Made by a program: the position numbers and the translations under genes. The notes below the pieces were generated by a model that was given only the letters and a program-made list of their open reading frames with translations, was not told the DNA's origin and ran no database searches. DNA of 64,000 nucleotides from Erythrobacter sp. AP23 (GTDB taxonomy: Bacteria; Pseudomonadota; Alphaproteobacteria; Sphingomonadales; Sphingomonadaceae), in contig NZ_LNBY01000004.1 in assembly GCF_001542855.1 (NCBI RefSeq), positions 32,390 through 96,389 on the forward strand. Direction: 5' to 3'. Below are positions 51,813-60,443 of this stretch, piece by piece. Within the stretch, counting starts at the first letter, position 1. Every line of letters begins with the position of its first letter.

Positions 51813-51907
51813 TCCGTTCGTGCTGACCTTGTCGAAGCACCGTTCTTCACTTCAGGCACAGCACTCAAAGAAAAGGACAGCCCTTCGACAAGCTCAGGGC
51901 GAACGGA
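51813..51907. repeat. REP-like inverted repeat between surE and serS
   Basis: The left arm TCCGTTCGTGCTGACCTTG... (51813-51837) is the near-perfect inverse of the right arm ...CAAGCTCAGGGCGAACGGA (51883-51907), separated by about 45 bases. The core CTTCGACAAGCTCAGG is a widespread dispersed repeat in sphingomonads and other proteobacteria (from memory). It would fold into a long hairpin in the serS-surE RNA. Confidence 0.75.
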
Positions 51908-51910
51908 ATT

Positions 51911-53188
51911 CTACCGTGGTACCAATATCGAGATGCCGCCCATATAGGGGGCGAGCACGTCGGGTACATCGACGCTGCCGTCGGCGTTTTGGTAGTTTTC
52001 CATCACCGCGACCAGCGTGCGCCCGACTGCCAGGCCCGAGCCGTTGAGCGTATGGACGAACCGCGTCTTCTTCTCGCCTTCGGGGCGATAGCGCGCATTC
52101 ATCCGGCGGGCCTGAAAATCGCCCGTGTTCGAACAGGACGAAATCTCGCGCCAGGCGCCCTGGCCGGGCAGCCAGACTTCGAGATCGTAGGTCTTGCGTG
52201 CGCCGAAGCCCATGTCGCCGGTGCAAAGCAGCATGCGGCGATAGGGGAGGTTGAGCGCTTCGAGGATTCCTTCGGCGCACTTCGTCATGCGCTCGTGCTC
52301 GGCCTCGCTGTCTTCTGGGCGACAGACGCTGACCAGTTCGACCTTTTCGAACTGGTGCTGGCGAATGAACCCGCGCGTATCGCGTCCAGCCGAGCCTGCT
52401 TCGGAGCGGAAACACAAGGTGTGTGCCGTCATGCGGATCGGCTCGGCCAGATCGGGCAGGATATCGCCCGCAACCGAATAGGTGAGCGGGACTTCCGAGG
52501 TCGGGACAAGCCAGCGATCGTCGGTCGTTCGGAAGCTGTCCTCGGCGAATTTGGGCAGCTTGTCGGTACCGTACATCGCTTCGTCGCCGACCAGCACGGG
52601 CGGATTGCATTCGGTATAGCCGTTTTCGCGCGTCTGCTTGTCGAGCATGAACTGCGCGAGCGCGCGGTGCAGCCGGGCGATATCGCCGCGCAGGAAGGTG
52701 AAGCGCGCGCCCGAGAGCTTGGCGCCGGTTTCGAATTCCATTCCCAGCGCGGGGCCGATGTCGGCGTGTTCCTTCGGCTCGAAATCGAACTCGCGCTTCG
52801 TGCCCCACTGGTGCTGCTCGACATTGTTGGTCTCGTCGGCGCCTTGCGGCACGTCGTCGGCGGGCAGGTTGGGCAGGGTGGCGAGCAGATCGTGCAGCTC
52901 GGCTCCCGCAGCGCGCTCGGCCTCTTCCCATTCGGGCATGCTCGCCTTGATCTCGGCCACTTCGGCCTTCAGCGCTTCGGCCTTGTCCTTATCGCCCTGG
53001 CCCATTGCCTGGCCGATCGCCTTGGAGGCCTCGTTGCGGCGGTTCTGCGCCTGCTGGACCCTGGTTGCCGCCTCGCGCTTCTTGGCGTCGAGCGCGATGA
53101 TGCGGTCGGCCACCGGATCGGCGCCACGGCGGGCAAGGGCGGCATCGAAGTCGGACGGATTGGCTCTGATAAAGGCAATATCGTGCAT
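51911..53188 (-). CDS. serS: Seryl-tRNA synthetase
   Basis: 425 residues. The N-terminal long coiled-coil arm (about 25-100) contacts the variable arm of tRNA-Ser. The class II catalytic core has motif 2 ([21 protein letters not shown]) and motif 3 ([15 protein letters not shown]), both seen in full in the frame. ATG 53188 ([15 protein letters not shown]) is the standard SerRS start. The repeat element begins 3 bp after its stop. Confidence 0.97.
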   Translation of the reverse strand: MHDIAFIRANPSDFDAALARRGADPVADRIIALDAKKREAATRVQQAQNRRNEASKAIGQAMGQGDKDKAEALKAEVAEIKASMPEWEEAERAAGAELHDLLATLPNLPADDVPQGADETNNVEQHQWGTKREFDFEPKEHADIGPALGMEFETGAKLSGARFTFLRGDIARLHRALAQFMLDKQTRENGYTECNPPVLVGDEAMYGTDKLPKFAEDSFRTTDDRWLVPTSEVPLTYSVAGDILPDLAEPIRMTAHTLCFRSEAGSAGRDTRGFIRQHQFEKVELVSVCRPEDSEAEHERMTKCAEGILEALNLPYRRMLLCTGDMGFGARKTYDLEVWLPGQGAWREISSCSNTGDFQARRMNARYRPEGEKKTRFVHTLNGSGLAVGRTLVAVMENYQNADGSVDVPDVLAPYMGGISILVPR

Positions 53189-53319
53189 GGCCGGGCCTAT
53201 GCCTTTTCGCATTCGCCTTGGCCAGATACTTCGGACCGGCGCGCCTTGTCCTTTTGCGGGCACGCTTCTAGCGTCCATACGTTGAGGGGCAATTCCAAGA
53301 GCTTGAAAGGCCACCCAGC

Positions 53320-54621
53320 TTGCACGACCAGCCGATCCAGCCGCCGCGCCGCACGCGTTTCATCGATGTCGCGGACGGCGTGATCCGGGGTGGGCGCAGG
53401 CTGGGCGTGATCGACCCGGCGCGGCTCGAAAAAGGTTTCCTGCTCGAACAGGCGGTCGATGCGACCGGCCTCGACGATTTCGGCGACCCCTGGTTCGAAC
53501 GCCCGTTCGACGTCCTGCTCGACAGCGTCGGGAGCGAAGCACAGCTCAATGCGGCGGGCGACTTTTCCGCCATGAAGATGTTCCATCACGTGCTGCGCGA
53601 TCGGCTCTATACGCAGATGTGGTTCAAGCGGCATCCCGAAATCCTCGCCCGGCCGCTCAAGAACCCGGTGGTGATCGTCGGCCCGATGCGCTCGGGCACC
53701 ACGCGTCTTCACCGGCTGCTGGCGAGCGACAAGCGTTTCGCTCATCTGCGTAGCTTCGAGACGATCAGCCCCGTGCCGCGCCCCGAATTCGAGGCTGTGC
53801 TGGCCGGCGAGGCCGAAGATTTCCGGCCCAAGCTCGCCAGCCGTATCCTCAAGGTCGCGCGGCTGGCCAATCCGCGCACGCTGTCGATCCACCCGACAGG
53901 GGCGTTCGAGCCCGAGGAAGAACTCGGCCTGGTTGCCGCCTCGATGTACGGGATGAAGTGGGAGGCACAGTGGCATGTGCCGGGATATGCCGACTGGTGC
54001 GCAGACGAATCCGCCGTGCCGGCCTATCGCCACATGGCCAATCTGCTGCGGCTGATAGGCTGGTCGCAGCAGGAAAGCTCGCTGCGGCCGTGGATACTGA
54101 AGACCCCGCAACACATGCTCGATCTGCCCGCGCTGCTCGAGGTGTTTCCCGATGCGCGGCTGATCTTCACTCATCGCGATCCGCGGCAGGTGGTCGGCAG
54201 CGCGGCCTCGCTGGCGTGGAACCAGACGACGATCTACACCGATCACGTTTCGCCGCAGGAAACCGGGCGGCAGTGGCTCGACAAGACCGACCAGATGATC
54301 GCGAAGATGCGCTGCGCGCGCGATTCCATTCCGCGCGAGCGGATGATCGATGTGCAGTATGAGGACATGGAGCAGGACTGGCGCGCGACGATGGAGCGGG
54401 TTTATCGCTTCCTGGGTCTCGACATGGAACCGGCGGTGCCGGGGATGCAGCGCTATCTCGACCGTTCGGCACAGCTGAAGCGGAACCCGCATCGTTATAG
54501 CCTGGCCGAATTCGGCCTCGGCGAAGACGAAGTAAACGAACGCTTTGCCGACTATACCGAGACATTCGGCATCCCGGTCGAAAACCAGGCGCTGCCTTCG
54601 CGCCGGCGCGCCGCCAAATAG
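53320..54621 (+). CDS. Sulfotransferase family protein
   Basis: 433 residues. The PAPS 5'-phosphosulfate loop reads [21 protein letters not shown] (residues about 124-144), and [16 protein letters not shown] is the 3'-phosphate site. This is the bacterial family that transfers sulfate to carbohydrates, lipids or phenolics. No ATG or GTG lies between the preceding in-frame TAG and the first conserved residues, so TTG 53320 is the likely start, with AAAGG nine bases upstream. Substrate unknown. A strong terminator follows. Confidence 0.87.
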   Translation: MHDQPIQPPRRTRFIDVADGVIRGGRRLGVIDPARLEKGFLLEQAVDATGLDDFGDPWFERPFDVLLDSVGSEAQLNAAGDFSAMKMFHHVLRDRLYTQMWFKRHPEILARPLKNPVVIVGPMRSGTTRLHRLLASDKRFAHLRSFETISPVPRPEFEAVLAGEAEDFRPKLASRILKVARLANPRTLSIHPTGAFEPEEELGLVAASMYGMKWEAQWHVPGYADWCADESAVPAYRHMANLLRLIGWSQQESSLRPWILKTPQHMLDLPALLEVFPDARLIFTHRDPRQVVGSAASLAWNQTTIYTDHVSPQETGRQWLDKTDQMIAKMRCARDSIPRERMIDVQYEDMEQDWRATMERVYRFLGLDMEPAVPGMQRYLDRSAQLKRNPHRYSLAEFGLGEDEVNERFADYTETFGIPVENQALPSRRRAAK

Positions 54622-54624
54622 CAA

Positions 54625-54651
54625 GGGGTCGGGAACAATCCTCCCGACCCC
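54625..54651. terminator. Bidirectional hairpin between sulfotransferase and TonB receptor
   Basis: GGGGTCGGGA-ACAATCC-TCCCGACCCC gives a perfect 10-bp stem with a 7-base loop in the 48-bp gap of two convergent genes. U-tracts are weak on both sides, but position and stem strength fit a shared terminator. Confidence 0.7.
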
Positions 54652-54669
54652 GTGCGCCGTTCTACCAGA

Positions 54670-57000
54670 TCAATAGGTAAAGGTGACCGTGGCGAAGACC
54701 TGCCGCGGATTGCCGTAGAAGGCCGTCAAGGTGCCTTCGGGGCCCAAGGTCGGAATGGGGAACCCGTTCGCGCCGTTGACTATCGCTCCCGTTCTCGGAT
54801 CGGTGGCTACGAAGGTATAGCCGCTGGTCTTGTATTCCTTGTCGAACAGGTTCCTGCCGTAAATCCCCACGCTCCAGCGATCGTCCGGCGCGGTATAGAC
54901 CACGCTGGCATCGAGCAGCGCGAAACCGTCCTGATCGAGGAAGGGGTTGGGAATCTCGAATTGGCTGGTCTTGCTGCGATAGGACAGCGTCGTTGCGAGA
55001 TAGAGATCGCCTGTGCCCACCGGCGTGTCATAGCTGGCGGTGATGCTGCCGGTCAGTTCGGGCGTGTTCTGAACCACGCGGAATTCCGCAACCTCGGCCG
55101 GCGCATTGTTGATATTGGTGATGTATTCGTCATATTGCGCGTCGATATAGCCGAGCGATCCGGCAAGGCCGAACCCGCCGGGGAAGCGTGCATTGGCCTC
55201 TAGCTCGAGGCCCTTGAAGGTGGCCTTGCCCGCATTGGAGACGACGCCGCAGAAGGTCGTCACTCCCCCAACCTCACACGCAACCGAGCCCGGAATCTGA
55301 ACGTCGGTGTAATCGGCATAGAAAGCCGCTGCGGCGATGTTCAGGATACCGATATTGCCCTTGTAGCCAATCTCGTAGCTGTCGACTTCTTCGGGCGCGA
55401 AACTCAAGAAGTCGGCGACTTCCTGGTCGGTCGGGCCTCCCGGCGTCGTGGTGGGCGCATTGAGGCCGACCCCGCGCGGATCGAAACCGCCGCCCTTGAA
55501 GCCTTTCGAATAGCTCGCATAAATATTGTGATCGGGCGTGGGCTTGAAGCTTATCGAGGCCCGGGGCGTAAATTTCTTGAACTCGCGGCTACCTGCGAAG
55601 TCGGTGCTCGGCCCGCCGAAAGGAACGCCGGCACCGCCGAAGACCGGTGAACCGCCGCCCAGATAGTTCTGGCGGAGGATTTCGGCGCTGCGTTCATCCC
55701 AGGTGTAGCGCCCCCCGACCGACAGGCTGAATTGCTCGTTCAGATCGTAGGTGAAATCGCCGAAGATCGCATAGGTTTCGGTATCCACATTGGCCTGAGT
55801 GAAGGCGGTAAACCCTGGGAAGGTGGTGAAAAGGCGTACATCGAACAGCGTGTCGGCCTTGGCGTCGAGATAATAGAAGCCGAGCAGCCCGCTGAACGGC
55901 CCGCCATCGTCCCACAGCAGCTGGAATTCCTGGCTTACCTGTTCGTTGAAATAGGCGCCGGGCACGTCGAGATCGACCGCGGGAAGCGCGTCGAAGTCGA
56001 TCGGTGTGAAGCTGTCGTCCTTGCGCCAGGCGGAAATCGAACGGAGCGTCAGGGCATCGCCCAGCTCGACCTCGGCGTGCAGCGACACTCCGTAGGACTC
56101 GACGTCCTGTTCGGGGTCGTTGAGCCCGCCGCGCGTATCGAAGACATTGTCGAGCACCGGTGCTCCCGAGTTCAGGCCCGGGATCAGACGATGGCCGCCG
56201 CGCGGATTGCTCTTGTCCTTGGTGTAATCCCCCTGGACGCGGATGAAGACCGGCTCGCCATAGCCGCCGAGCTCGAGGCTTGCGCGGCCCGCCCAGATAT
56301 CCTTGTTGTAATTCTCCAGACCGGTGGTGAGATTGTCACCGAAGCCGCCTCGCGAGAGTCGTGCGAACGAACCGCCGATACGGGCAAGGTCGCCGAGCGG
56401 GGTCGAAGCGGTGATGACGCCTTCCGCCTGGTCGTACGTGCCGTAGGTCGCGCGCACCTTGAGCGCGGTCTCCTGCGGCAGGCGCCGGGTCACGTATTTG
56501 ACCGCACCGCCGATCGTGTTGCGGCCGTAGAGCGTGCCCTGCGGTCCGCGCAATACCTCGATCCGTTCGACGTCGTAAATGTCGAGCACCGCGGCTTGCG
56601 GGCGGTTAAGATAGACATCGTCGAGATAGATCCCGACGCCCTGCTCGAAGCCGGAAACTGGATCCTGCTGGCCGATACCGCGGATGAAGGCGGAAAGGGT
56701 GGAATTGGTCGCGCGGCTCGCTTCCAGCGTCACATTGGGCACGGTCTGGCCGACATCGGTAATGTCGAGCGCGCCGCGCTGCGACAGCTCTTCGCCGCTA
56801 AGGGCGCTGACGGCCACGGGCACGTCGAGCAAGCGTTCCTCGCGGCGCCGTGCGGTAACGATGATGATGTTGCCGTCGTCGGCCGGTGCTGCCTCGGCGA
56901 TTGGATCGTCATCCGGCTGTGCCTGCGCCGGCGCGGCGATGAATGCCGTCGTAGCCGCACCGCACAGCAGGCTGGCGGCAAGAATCCTGATCGAACGCAT
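54670..57000 (-). CDS. TonB-dependent receptor
   Basis: 776 residues. A signal peptide (about 1-30, ending APAQA) is followed by a TonB-box region (DDGNIIIVTARRREERLLDVP). The plug has VERIEVLRGPQGTLYGRNTIGGAVKYVTR, and the barrel ends VFATVTFTY. It belongs to the large sphingomonad group of receptors for organic substrates (plant compounds, sugars or vitamins) rather than to the ferric siderophore type. ATG 57000 (MRSIRILAASLLCG). It is divergent from a TetR gene, with a palindromic site between them, so it is probably TetR-controlled. Confidence 0.94.
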   Translation of the reverse strand: MRSIRILAASLLCGAATTAFIAAPAQAQPDDDPIAEAAPADDGNIIIVTARRREERLLDVPVAVSALSGEELSQRGALDITDVGQTVPNVTLEASRATNSTLSAFIRGIGQQDPVSGFEQGVGIYLDDVYLNRPQAAVLDIYDVERIEVLRGPQGTLYGRNTIGGAVKYVTRRLPQETALKVRATYGTYDQAEGVITASTPLGDLARIGGSFARLSRGGFGDNLTTGLENYNKDIWAGRASLELGGYGEPVFIRVQGDYTKDKSNPRGGHRLIPGLNSGAPVLDNVFDTRGGLNDPEQDVESYGVSLHAEVELGDALTLRSISAWRKDDSFTPIDFDALPAVDLDVPGAYFNEQVSQEFQLLWDDGGPFSGLLGFYYLDAKADTLFDVRLFTTFPGFTAFTQANVDTETYAIFGDFTYDLNEQFSLSVGGRYTWDERSAEILRQNYLGGGSPVFGGAGVPFGGPSTDFAGSREFKKFTPRASISFKPTPDHNIYASYSKGFKGGGFDPRGVGLNAPTTTPGGPTDQEVADFLSFAPEEVDSYEIGYKGNIGILNIAAAAFYADYTDVQIPGSVACEVGGVTTFCGVVSNAGKATFKGLELEANARFPGGFGLAGSLGYIDAQYDEYITNINNAPAEVAEFRVVQNTPELTGSITASYDTPVGTGDLYLATTLSYRSKTSQFEIPNPFLDQDGFALLDASVVYTAPDDRWSVGIYGRNLFDKEYKTSGYTFVATDPRTGAIVNGANGFPIPTLGPEGTLTAFYGNPRQVFATVTFTY

Positions 57001-57044
57001 TGCGGTTTCTCCCTCCCGAATTGTTATCTGCCTGAAGCAATACT

Positions 57045-57070
57045 GAAAGTTGAACCACCTTTCAAGTTTC
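57045..57070. promoter_or_regulatory. Palindromic operator between TonB receptor and TetR gene
   Basis: The two 10-base arms GAAAGTTGAA and TTCAAGTTTC flank the 6-base centre CCACCT, giving a near-perfect 26-bp palindrome with one mismatched pair. It sits 44 bp upstream of the receptor and 57 bp upstream of the TetR start. Size and place fit the operator of the divergent TetR regulator. Confidence 0.55.
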
Positions 57071-57127
57071 TTGTTGCGCGGCAGGTCGGTTTTGGTAGGT
57101 TTGCGCAGTTTGCGGGGGGATCGACCA

Positions 57128-57748
57128 ATGGCTGCGACGGACGTTTCAAGCGACAAGACGCCGCGGACGGAGCGGGGCAGACGGACGCTGCGCAAGCTGC
57201 TCGATGCGGCTGCTACCGAATTTGCCGAGAAGGGTTTTCACGAGGCTTCGATCAGCGGCATCACGCGCAGTGCCGGGGTAGCCCTGGGGACTTTCTACAC
57301 CTATTTCGACAGCAAGGATGCAATCTTCCGCGCGCTGGTTTCGGACATGAGTGCGGGCGTGGGCAAAGCGGCGCGCGAGGCGATCGAACCCTCGATGGGC
57401 GCACTCGAGGTCGAACGGGCCGCGCTGCGCGCCTTTCTCGAATTCGCCGCCGAGCACAAGGAAATCTACCGCATCATCGACGAGGCGGAATTCGTCGATC
57501 CCGAGAGCTATCGTGCCCATTACGAAACCATCGGAGCGCGTATCGAGGAACGGTTGCGGGTTGGGGCCGAGGGTGGTGAATACCGTCCCGATCTCGGCCC
57601 GCCCGAGGCCTGGGCGTTGATGGGCATGAACGTATTTCTGGGGCTGCGTTACGTCATCTGGGCGCGCGAAGGCGACCCGGATTTTGCGGAGGTCGCGCGC
57701 CGCGCAAACGCATTTCTCGCCAGGGGAATAGCCGGAAGCAACGCATGA
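57128..57748 (+). CDS. TetR family transcriptional regulator
   Basis: 206 residues. The N-terminal HTH (about 15-62) contains ASISGITRSAGVALGTFYTYFDSKDAIFRAL, the TetR signature, here residues about 38-68. The C-terminal helical ligand domain is of the kind that follows. It is likely the local repressor of the divergent TonB receptor, with the 57045-57070 palindrome as operator. ATG 57128 (MAATDVSSDK); GGGGGGATC precedes. Ligand unknown. Confidence 0.92.
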   Translation: MAATDVSSDKTPRTERGRRTLRKLLDAAATEFAEKGFHEASISGITRSAGVALGTFYTYFDSKDAIFRALVSDMSAGVGKAAREAIEPSMGALEVERAALRAFLEFAAEHKEIYRIIDEAEFVDPESYRAHYETIGARIEERLRVGAEGGEYRPDLGPPEAWALMGMNVFLGLRYVIWAREGDPDFAEVARRANAFLARGIAGSNA

Positions 57749-57753
57749 CGGGC

Positions 57754-57778
57754 GGAACCGCAGGTGTGCGATGTCGTT
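57754..57778 (+). promoter_or_regulatory. EcfG-type general stress promoter
   Basis: GGAAC (57754-57758), 16 bases, then CGTT (57775-57778). This is an exact match to the alphaproteobacterial general-stress sigma EcfG consensus GGAAC-N16-CGTT. It lies 24 bp before the 57802 start, so the leader would be about 15-20 nt with AAAGGAG. Confidence 0.6.
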
Positions 57779-57801
57779 GATCTCCCAAAGGAGAATTCGA
57801 C

Positions 57802-58065
57802 ATGATCGGCAAGGTAATCGGAGCATTCGTGGGCGATCGGATCGCCCGCAGGACCAGCGGCCTGGGCGGCGCCAGCGGAGCCGCGTTGGGTGTGATCGCG
57901 ACCAGCGTGCTACGCCGGATGAGCGTTCCTGCAATGGTCGCGCTCGGCGTCGGCGGCTATGTCGCCAAGAAGGTCCTCGACAAGAAGCAGGCGGAAGGCC
58001 CGGAACAGACGCCATCCAAGACCTCCACCGCGCCCAAGACGGACAACGGCAGGAAGGCCGCCTGA
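57802..58065 (+). CDS. Small glycine-rich membrane-associated protein, putative stress regulon member
   Basis: 87 residues. Residues about 1-60 are Gly/Ala/Val-rich with two short hydrophobic stretches (GASGAALGVIATSVL and VPAMVALGVGGYVAKKVL). The C-terminus is Lys/Thr-rich and disordered. This resembles small glycine-zipper proteins of the cell envelope, but no family is certain. ATG 57802 has AAAGGAG 7-8 bp before it, and an EcfG-like promoter lies just upstream. It is the last host-type gene before the tRNA fragment. Confidence 0.75.
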   Translation: MIGKVIGAFVGDRIARRTSGLGGASGAALGVIATSVLRRMSVPAMVALGVGGYVAKKVLDKKQAEGPEQTPSKTSTAPKTDNGRKAA

Positions 58066-58087
58066 GCGTTCCGGCATAAGGCGAACA

Positions 58088-58113
58088 AAGGCCGCCTCGT
58101 CAGGGGCGGTCTT
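58088..58113 (+). terminator. Hairpin terminator after the 87-residue gene
   Basis: AAGGCCGCC-TCGTCAGG-GGCGGTCTT forms a 9-bp stem with one G-U pair and an 8-base loop, 22 bp after the stop. The U-tract is poor. Good candidate for the end of the transcript. Confidence 0.5.
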
Positions 58114-58135
58114 GGTCGTTCCGGATCGGAGGAGA

Positions 58136-58186
58136 TGGTGGGCGCGGCAAGGATTGAACTTGCGACCCCACCTGTGTGAAAGATGG
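58136..58186 (-). pseudogene. 3' half of tRNA-Val(CAC), attachment-site remnant
   Basis: Read on the minus strand, the segment gives an anticodon arm with loop TTCACAC (anticodon CAC), the variable loop, a T-arm GCAAG-TTCAATC-CTTGC, the acceptor 3' strand CGCGCCC and an encoded ACCA end. The D-arm and 5' acceptor strand (expected GGGCGCG) are missing. Instead an AT-richer sequence and an integrase gene follow. This is what is left when an element inserts into a tRNA gene; the restored full tRNA should lie at the other end. Confidence 0.75.
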
Positions 58187-58195
58187 GTTTTAGGA

Positions 58196-58213
58196 CTCAT
58201 GCGGAAGCATGAG
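58196..58213. repeat. Perfect hairpin next to the att fragment
   Basis: CTCATGC-GGAA-GCATGAG is a 7-bp perfect inverted repeat with a GGAA loop, 10 bp inside the tRNA remnant. It could be an integrase or excisionase arm site or a terminator. Confidence 0.4.
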
Positions 58214-58278
58214 GACGAAAAATATACTTGAAAAACAGCATCTTTCGTCTATGGTCATCCTCAAGCGTGCGCATAAGT

Positions 58279-58300
58279 TTTTCATACTTTTTTCATACTT
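58279..58300 (+). repeat. Tandem 11-bp repeat before the integrase
   Basis: Two exact copies of TTTTCATACTT lie head to tail, 19 bp before the integrase start. They may be arm-type binding sites or part of an AT-rich promoter. Confidence 0.45.
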
Positions 58301-58318
58301 TTTCGATTTGCGACGCGG

Positions 58319-59500
58319 ATGGAGGATGGCTTGCCGGACCTCAGCAAGATTGGATCGCGCGACAAATTGAAGCCGAGAGCAGACAAGGAGCCTTATTGGC
58401 AACGCCTCCAAGCTGGTTGGTATGTCGGGTATAGGCCTTCCAAGCTTGGGAGCCATGGAACCTGGTTTGCTCGCGCTTACGATGAGGATTTGCGGAAGTA
58501 TCGCCGAAAGGCGCTCGGACGGTTTGGATCCCTGACTGGCAACGATGTATTTGCTGCGGCCAGAAAAGAAGCCGAGACGTTTGCGGAACTGGTCGAAAGC
58601 GGAGGTATCCAAGTTGAGAAGCTTGAGACCGTGGCAGACGCATGTCGAGCCTATTTGAGCGAAAAGCCAGGCTCAATCGCAGAGGGCGTGTTTCGCCGCC
58701 ATGTTTTCGGCGATCCACTCGCGCGGATCAAGCTTTCGAAGCTTCGGAGACGACACCTTCGCGACTGGCGAAAACGCCTGGAAGATGCTCCCGCATTGAT
58801 CAGTCGGAGCAAGAAGGGCGACAAACGAGTCAAAGCCCGTTCGGCTGCCACGATCAACCGAGACATGGTGCCGCTTCGCGCTGCGCTTTGGCGAATTCTA
58901 CCTCCAGGCGCACCGAAGACGGACGCGGCGTGGCAAGAGGCGTTGAAGCCCATCAAAGGTGCCGATAGGAGACGGGACCTCTATCTGGACAGGCAAGAAC
59001 GTCGTCGGCTGCTTTCCGAGCTCGACACCGACATAGAGCCATTTGTGCGCGCACTATGTTTGCTTCCGCTTCGGCCGGGTGCGTTGGCTGCGCTCAATGT
59101 GAGCAATTTTGAGAAACGGACGAGAACACTTACAATCGGGTCCGACAAGAACGGCGTGCCCCGCCAGATATCGGTGCCGGAAAGCATCGCGAGCTTCTTG
59201 AGCGAGCAGTCCAAAAGCAAACTGCCTTCTGCATGGTTGTTTACTCGCAGCGACGGCATCCCATGGTCGAAAGATATGTGGAAGGGTCCGATCAAGAAGG
59301 CTGTGGTGGCATCTGAGCTGCCTGCGCAAACATCAGCATACACTTTGCGCCACAGCGTGATTACCGACTTGGTTCGCGGTGGCCTTCCCATTCTCACGGT
59401 TGCGCAAATGGCGGATACTAGTGTCGCTATGATCGAACGCCACTATGGGCATCTTGTTCGAAACGACGCTGAGGAGGCCTTAGCGCAACTTGTGCTTTGA
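58319..59500 (+). CDS. Tyrosine-type site-specific integrase
   Basis: 393 residues. An N-terminal arm-binding domain (about 20-70), a SAM-like core-binding domain (about 90-190) and the catalytic domain (about 215-390) are seen. Catalytic residues: Arg in LLPLRPGALAAL, His-x-x-Arg as YTLRHSVITDLVR, and the nucleophile Tyr in MIERHYGHL. It integrates and excises the element at the tRNA-Val gene 130 bp away. ATG 58319. Codon use is less GC-rich than in the host genes. Confidence 0.92.
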   Translation: MEDGLPDLSKIGSRDKLKPRADKEPYWQRLQAGWYVGYRPSKLGSHGTWFARAYDEDLRKYRRKALGRFGSLTGNDVFAAARKEAETFAELVESGGIQVEKLETVADACRAYLSEKPGSIAEGVFRRHVFGDPLARIKLSKLRRRHLRDWRKRLEDAPALISRSKKGDKRVKARSAATINRDMVPLRAALWRILPPGAPKTDAAWQEALKPIKGADRRRDLYLDRQERRRLLSELDTDIEPFVRALCLLPLRPGALAALNVSNFEKRTRTLTIGSDKNGVPRQISVPESIASFLSEQSKSKLPSAWLFTRSDGIPWSKDMWKGPIKKAVVASELPAQTSAYTLRHSVITDLVRGGLPILTVAQMADTSVAMIERHYGHLVRNDAEEALAQLVL

Positions 59501-59713
59501 TTGCCAAGCGACTCTCGACTAGCAGGCACTCAACCACTCTACCCGCAGCCGATCAAGGCCGACGACGACACCCTCTGCGGTGACTTCAAACCCGAAATCA
59601 TCAATCGACGGCTCAAAGTCCTCGAGAACCCAGTGATCCCCCTGCATCGATTACGATGGCGGCTCCTCGAGGGAGGTGCTCAAGTCGGCCGCTAATCCTT
59701 TTCCGATTCGTAT

Positions 59714-60304
59714 TCATGATCTGCTGTATGCCATCCATCGCTCAATAACGCTCTTCACATATCCAGGTGTTTCCCGATTTTTCGGTATTCCGCCGGCTTG
59801 CGACACGGCGCCGGGTCCAGCGTTGTAGGCAGCCAGCGCGAGATGGATCGCACCGAAGCGCTCTAGCATCTGCTTCAGATACCGCGCGCCGCCATCGATG
59901 TTCTGAGCCGGATCGTGGCGATTGCTGACACCAAGTTCTCTTGCCGTTCCCGGCATGAGTTGAGCGAGCCCAGCGGCGCCAGCCGGACTGATCGCCATCG
60001 GGTTGAACCGCGATTCCTGCCAAATCAGGGCCTGAAGCAGTCGAGCTGGCAATTGGTATCGCGCTTCAGCTTGCCGGATGAGTGGCTCATACAAGGCTTC
60101 CTTGAAGCTTCTATCGATATAAGCCTTGCCGCCGTCTGGCTTGCCCAAGTAGATTGCAGTCGGGTTGAAAGCGCGCCCTTTGTCGGTTGTAGCCTCAACT
60201 GTGGCGAGGTCATGGTCGAAGACCTGAAACTCCTGCGCGCGCGCGGATCCCGAAATCGCAATCGCGAGCGCAGCGCAACCGCAGGCCACCAGAGACATTC
60301 GCAT
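59714..60304 (-). CDS. Lytic transglycosylase (SLT domain), exported
   Basis: 196 residues. A signal peptide (about 1-24, ending GSARA) is followed by an SLT domain (about 75-180) with the catalytic Glu in LIWQESRFNP, AGLAQLMPGTARELG and YLKQMLERF / LALAAYNAGPGAV. VirB1/TrbN-like enzymes open peptidoglycan for conjugation machines. ATG 60304 (MRMSLVACGC) has AAAGG 7 bp upstream, better than a GTG five codons upstream. It is antisense to its neighbours and supports a conjugative origin of the element. Confidence 0.92.
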   Translation of the reverse strand: MRMSLVACGCAALAIAISGSARAQEFQVFDHDLATVEATTDKGRAFNPTAIYLGKPDGGKAYIDRSFKEALYEPLIRQAEARYQLPARLLQALIWQESRFNPMAISPAGAAGLAQLMPGTARELGVSNRHDPAQNIDGGARYLKQMLERFGAIHLALAAYNAGPGAVSQAGGIPKNRETPGYVKSVIERWMAYSRS

Positions 60305-60443
60305 CGAATTACCTTTCACCTTGCCTCGATCCGCAAGAGAACATAAATAGAACGAATGGGTGTAGGAAAACGTTTTTTTGCAAGTTTATCCGAGAGGAGA
60401 GGGGTTCGTCTGGAGGGGGCAATTGTGAGGCGATGGAGCCGGT

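Noticed and set aside
55732..57579. 615-codon frame antisense to the TonB receptor
   Set aside because: Runs across a promoter and into the TetR gene in another phase; composition is that of a shadow frame.
58136..58186. Complete functional tRNA-Val
   Set aside because: D-arm and 5' acceptor strand are absent, so it cannot fold as a tRNA.
59501..59695. 64-codon open frame right after the integrase (starts TTG)
   Set aside because: No ribosome site, rare start immediately after the integrase TGA, and no recognisable domain. It may be a relic, but I cannot support a gene.
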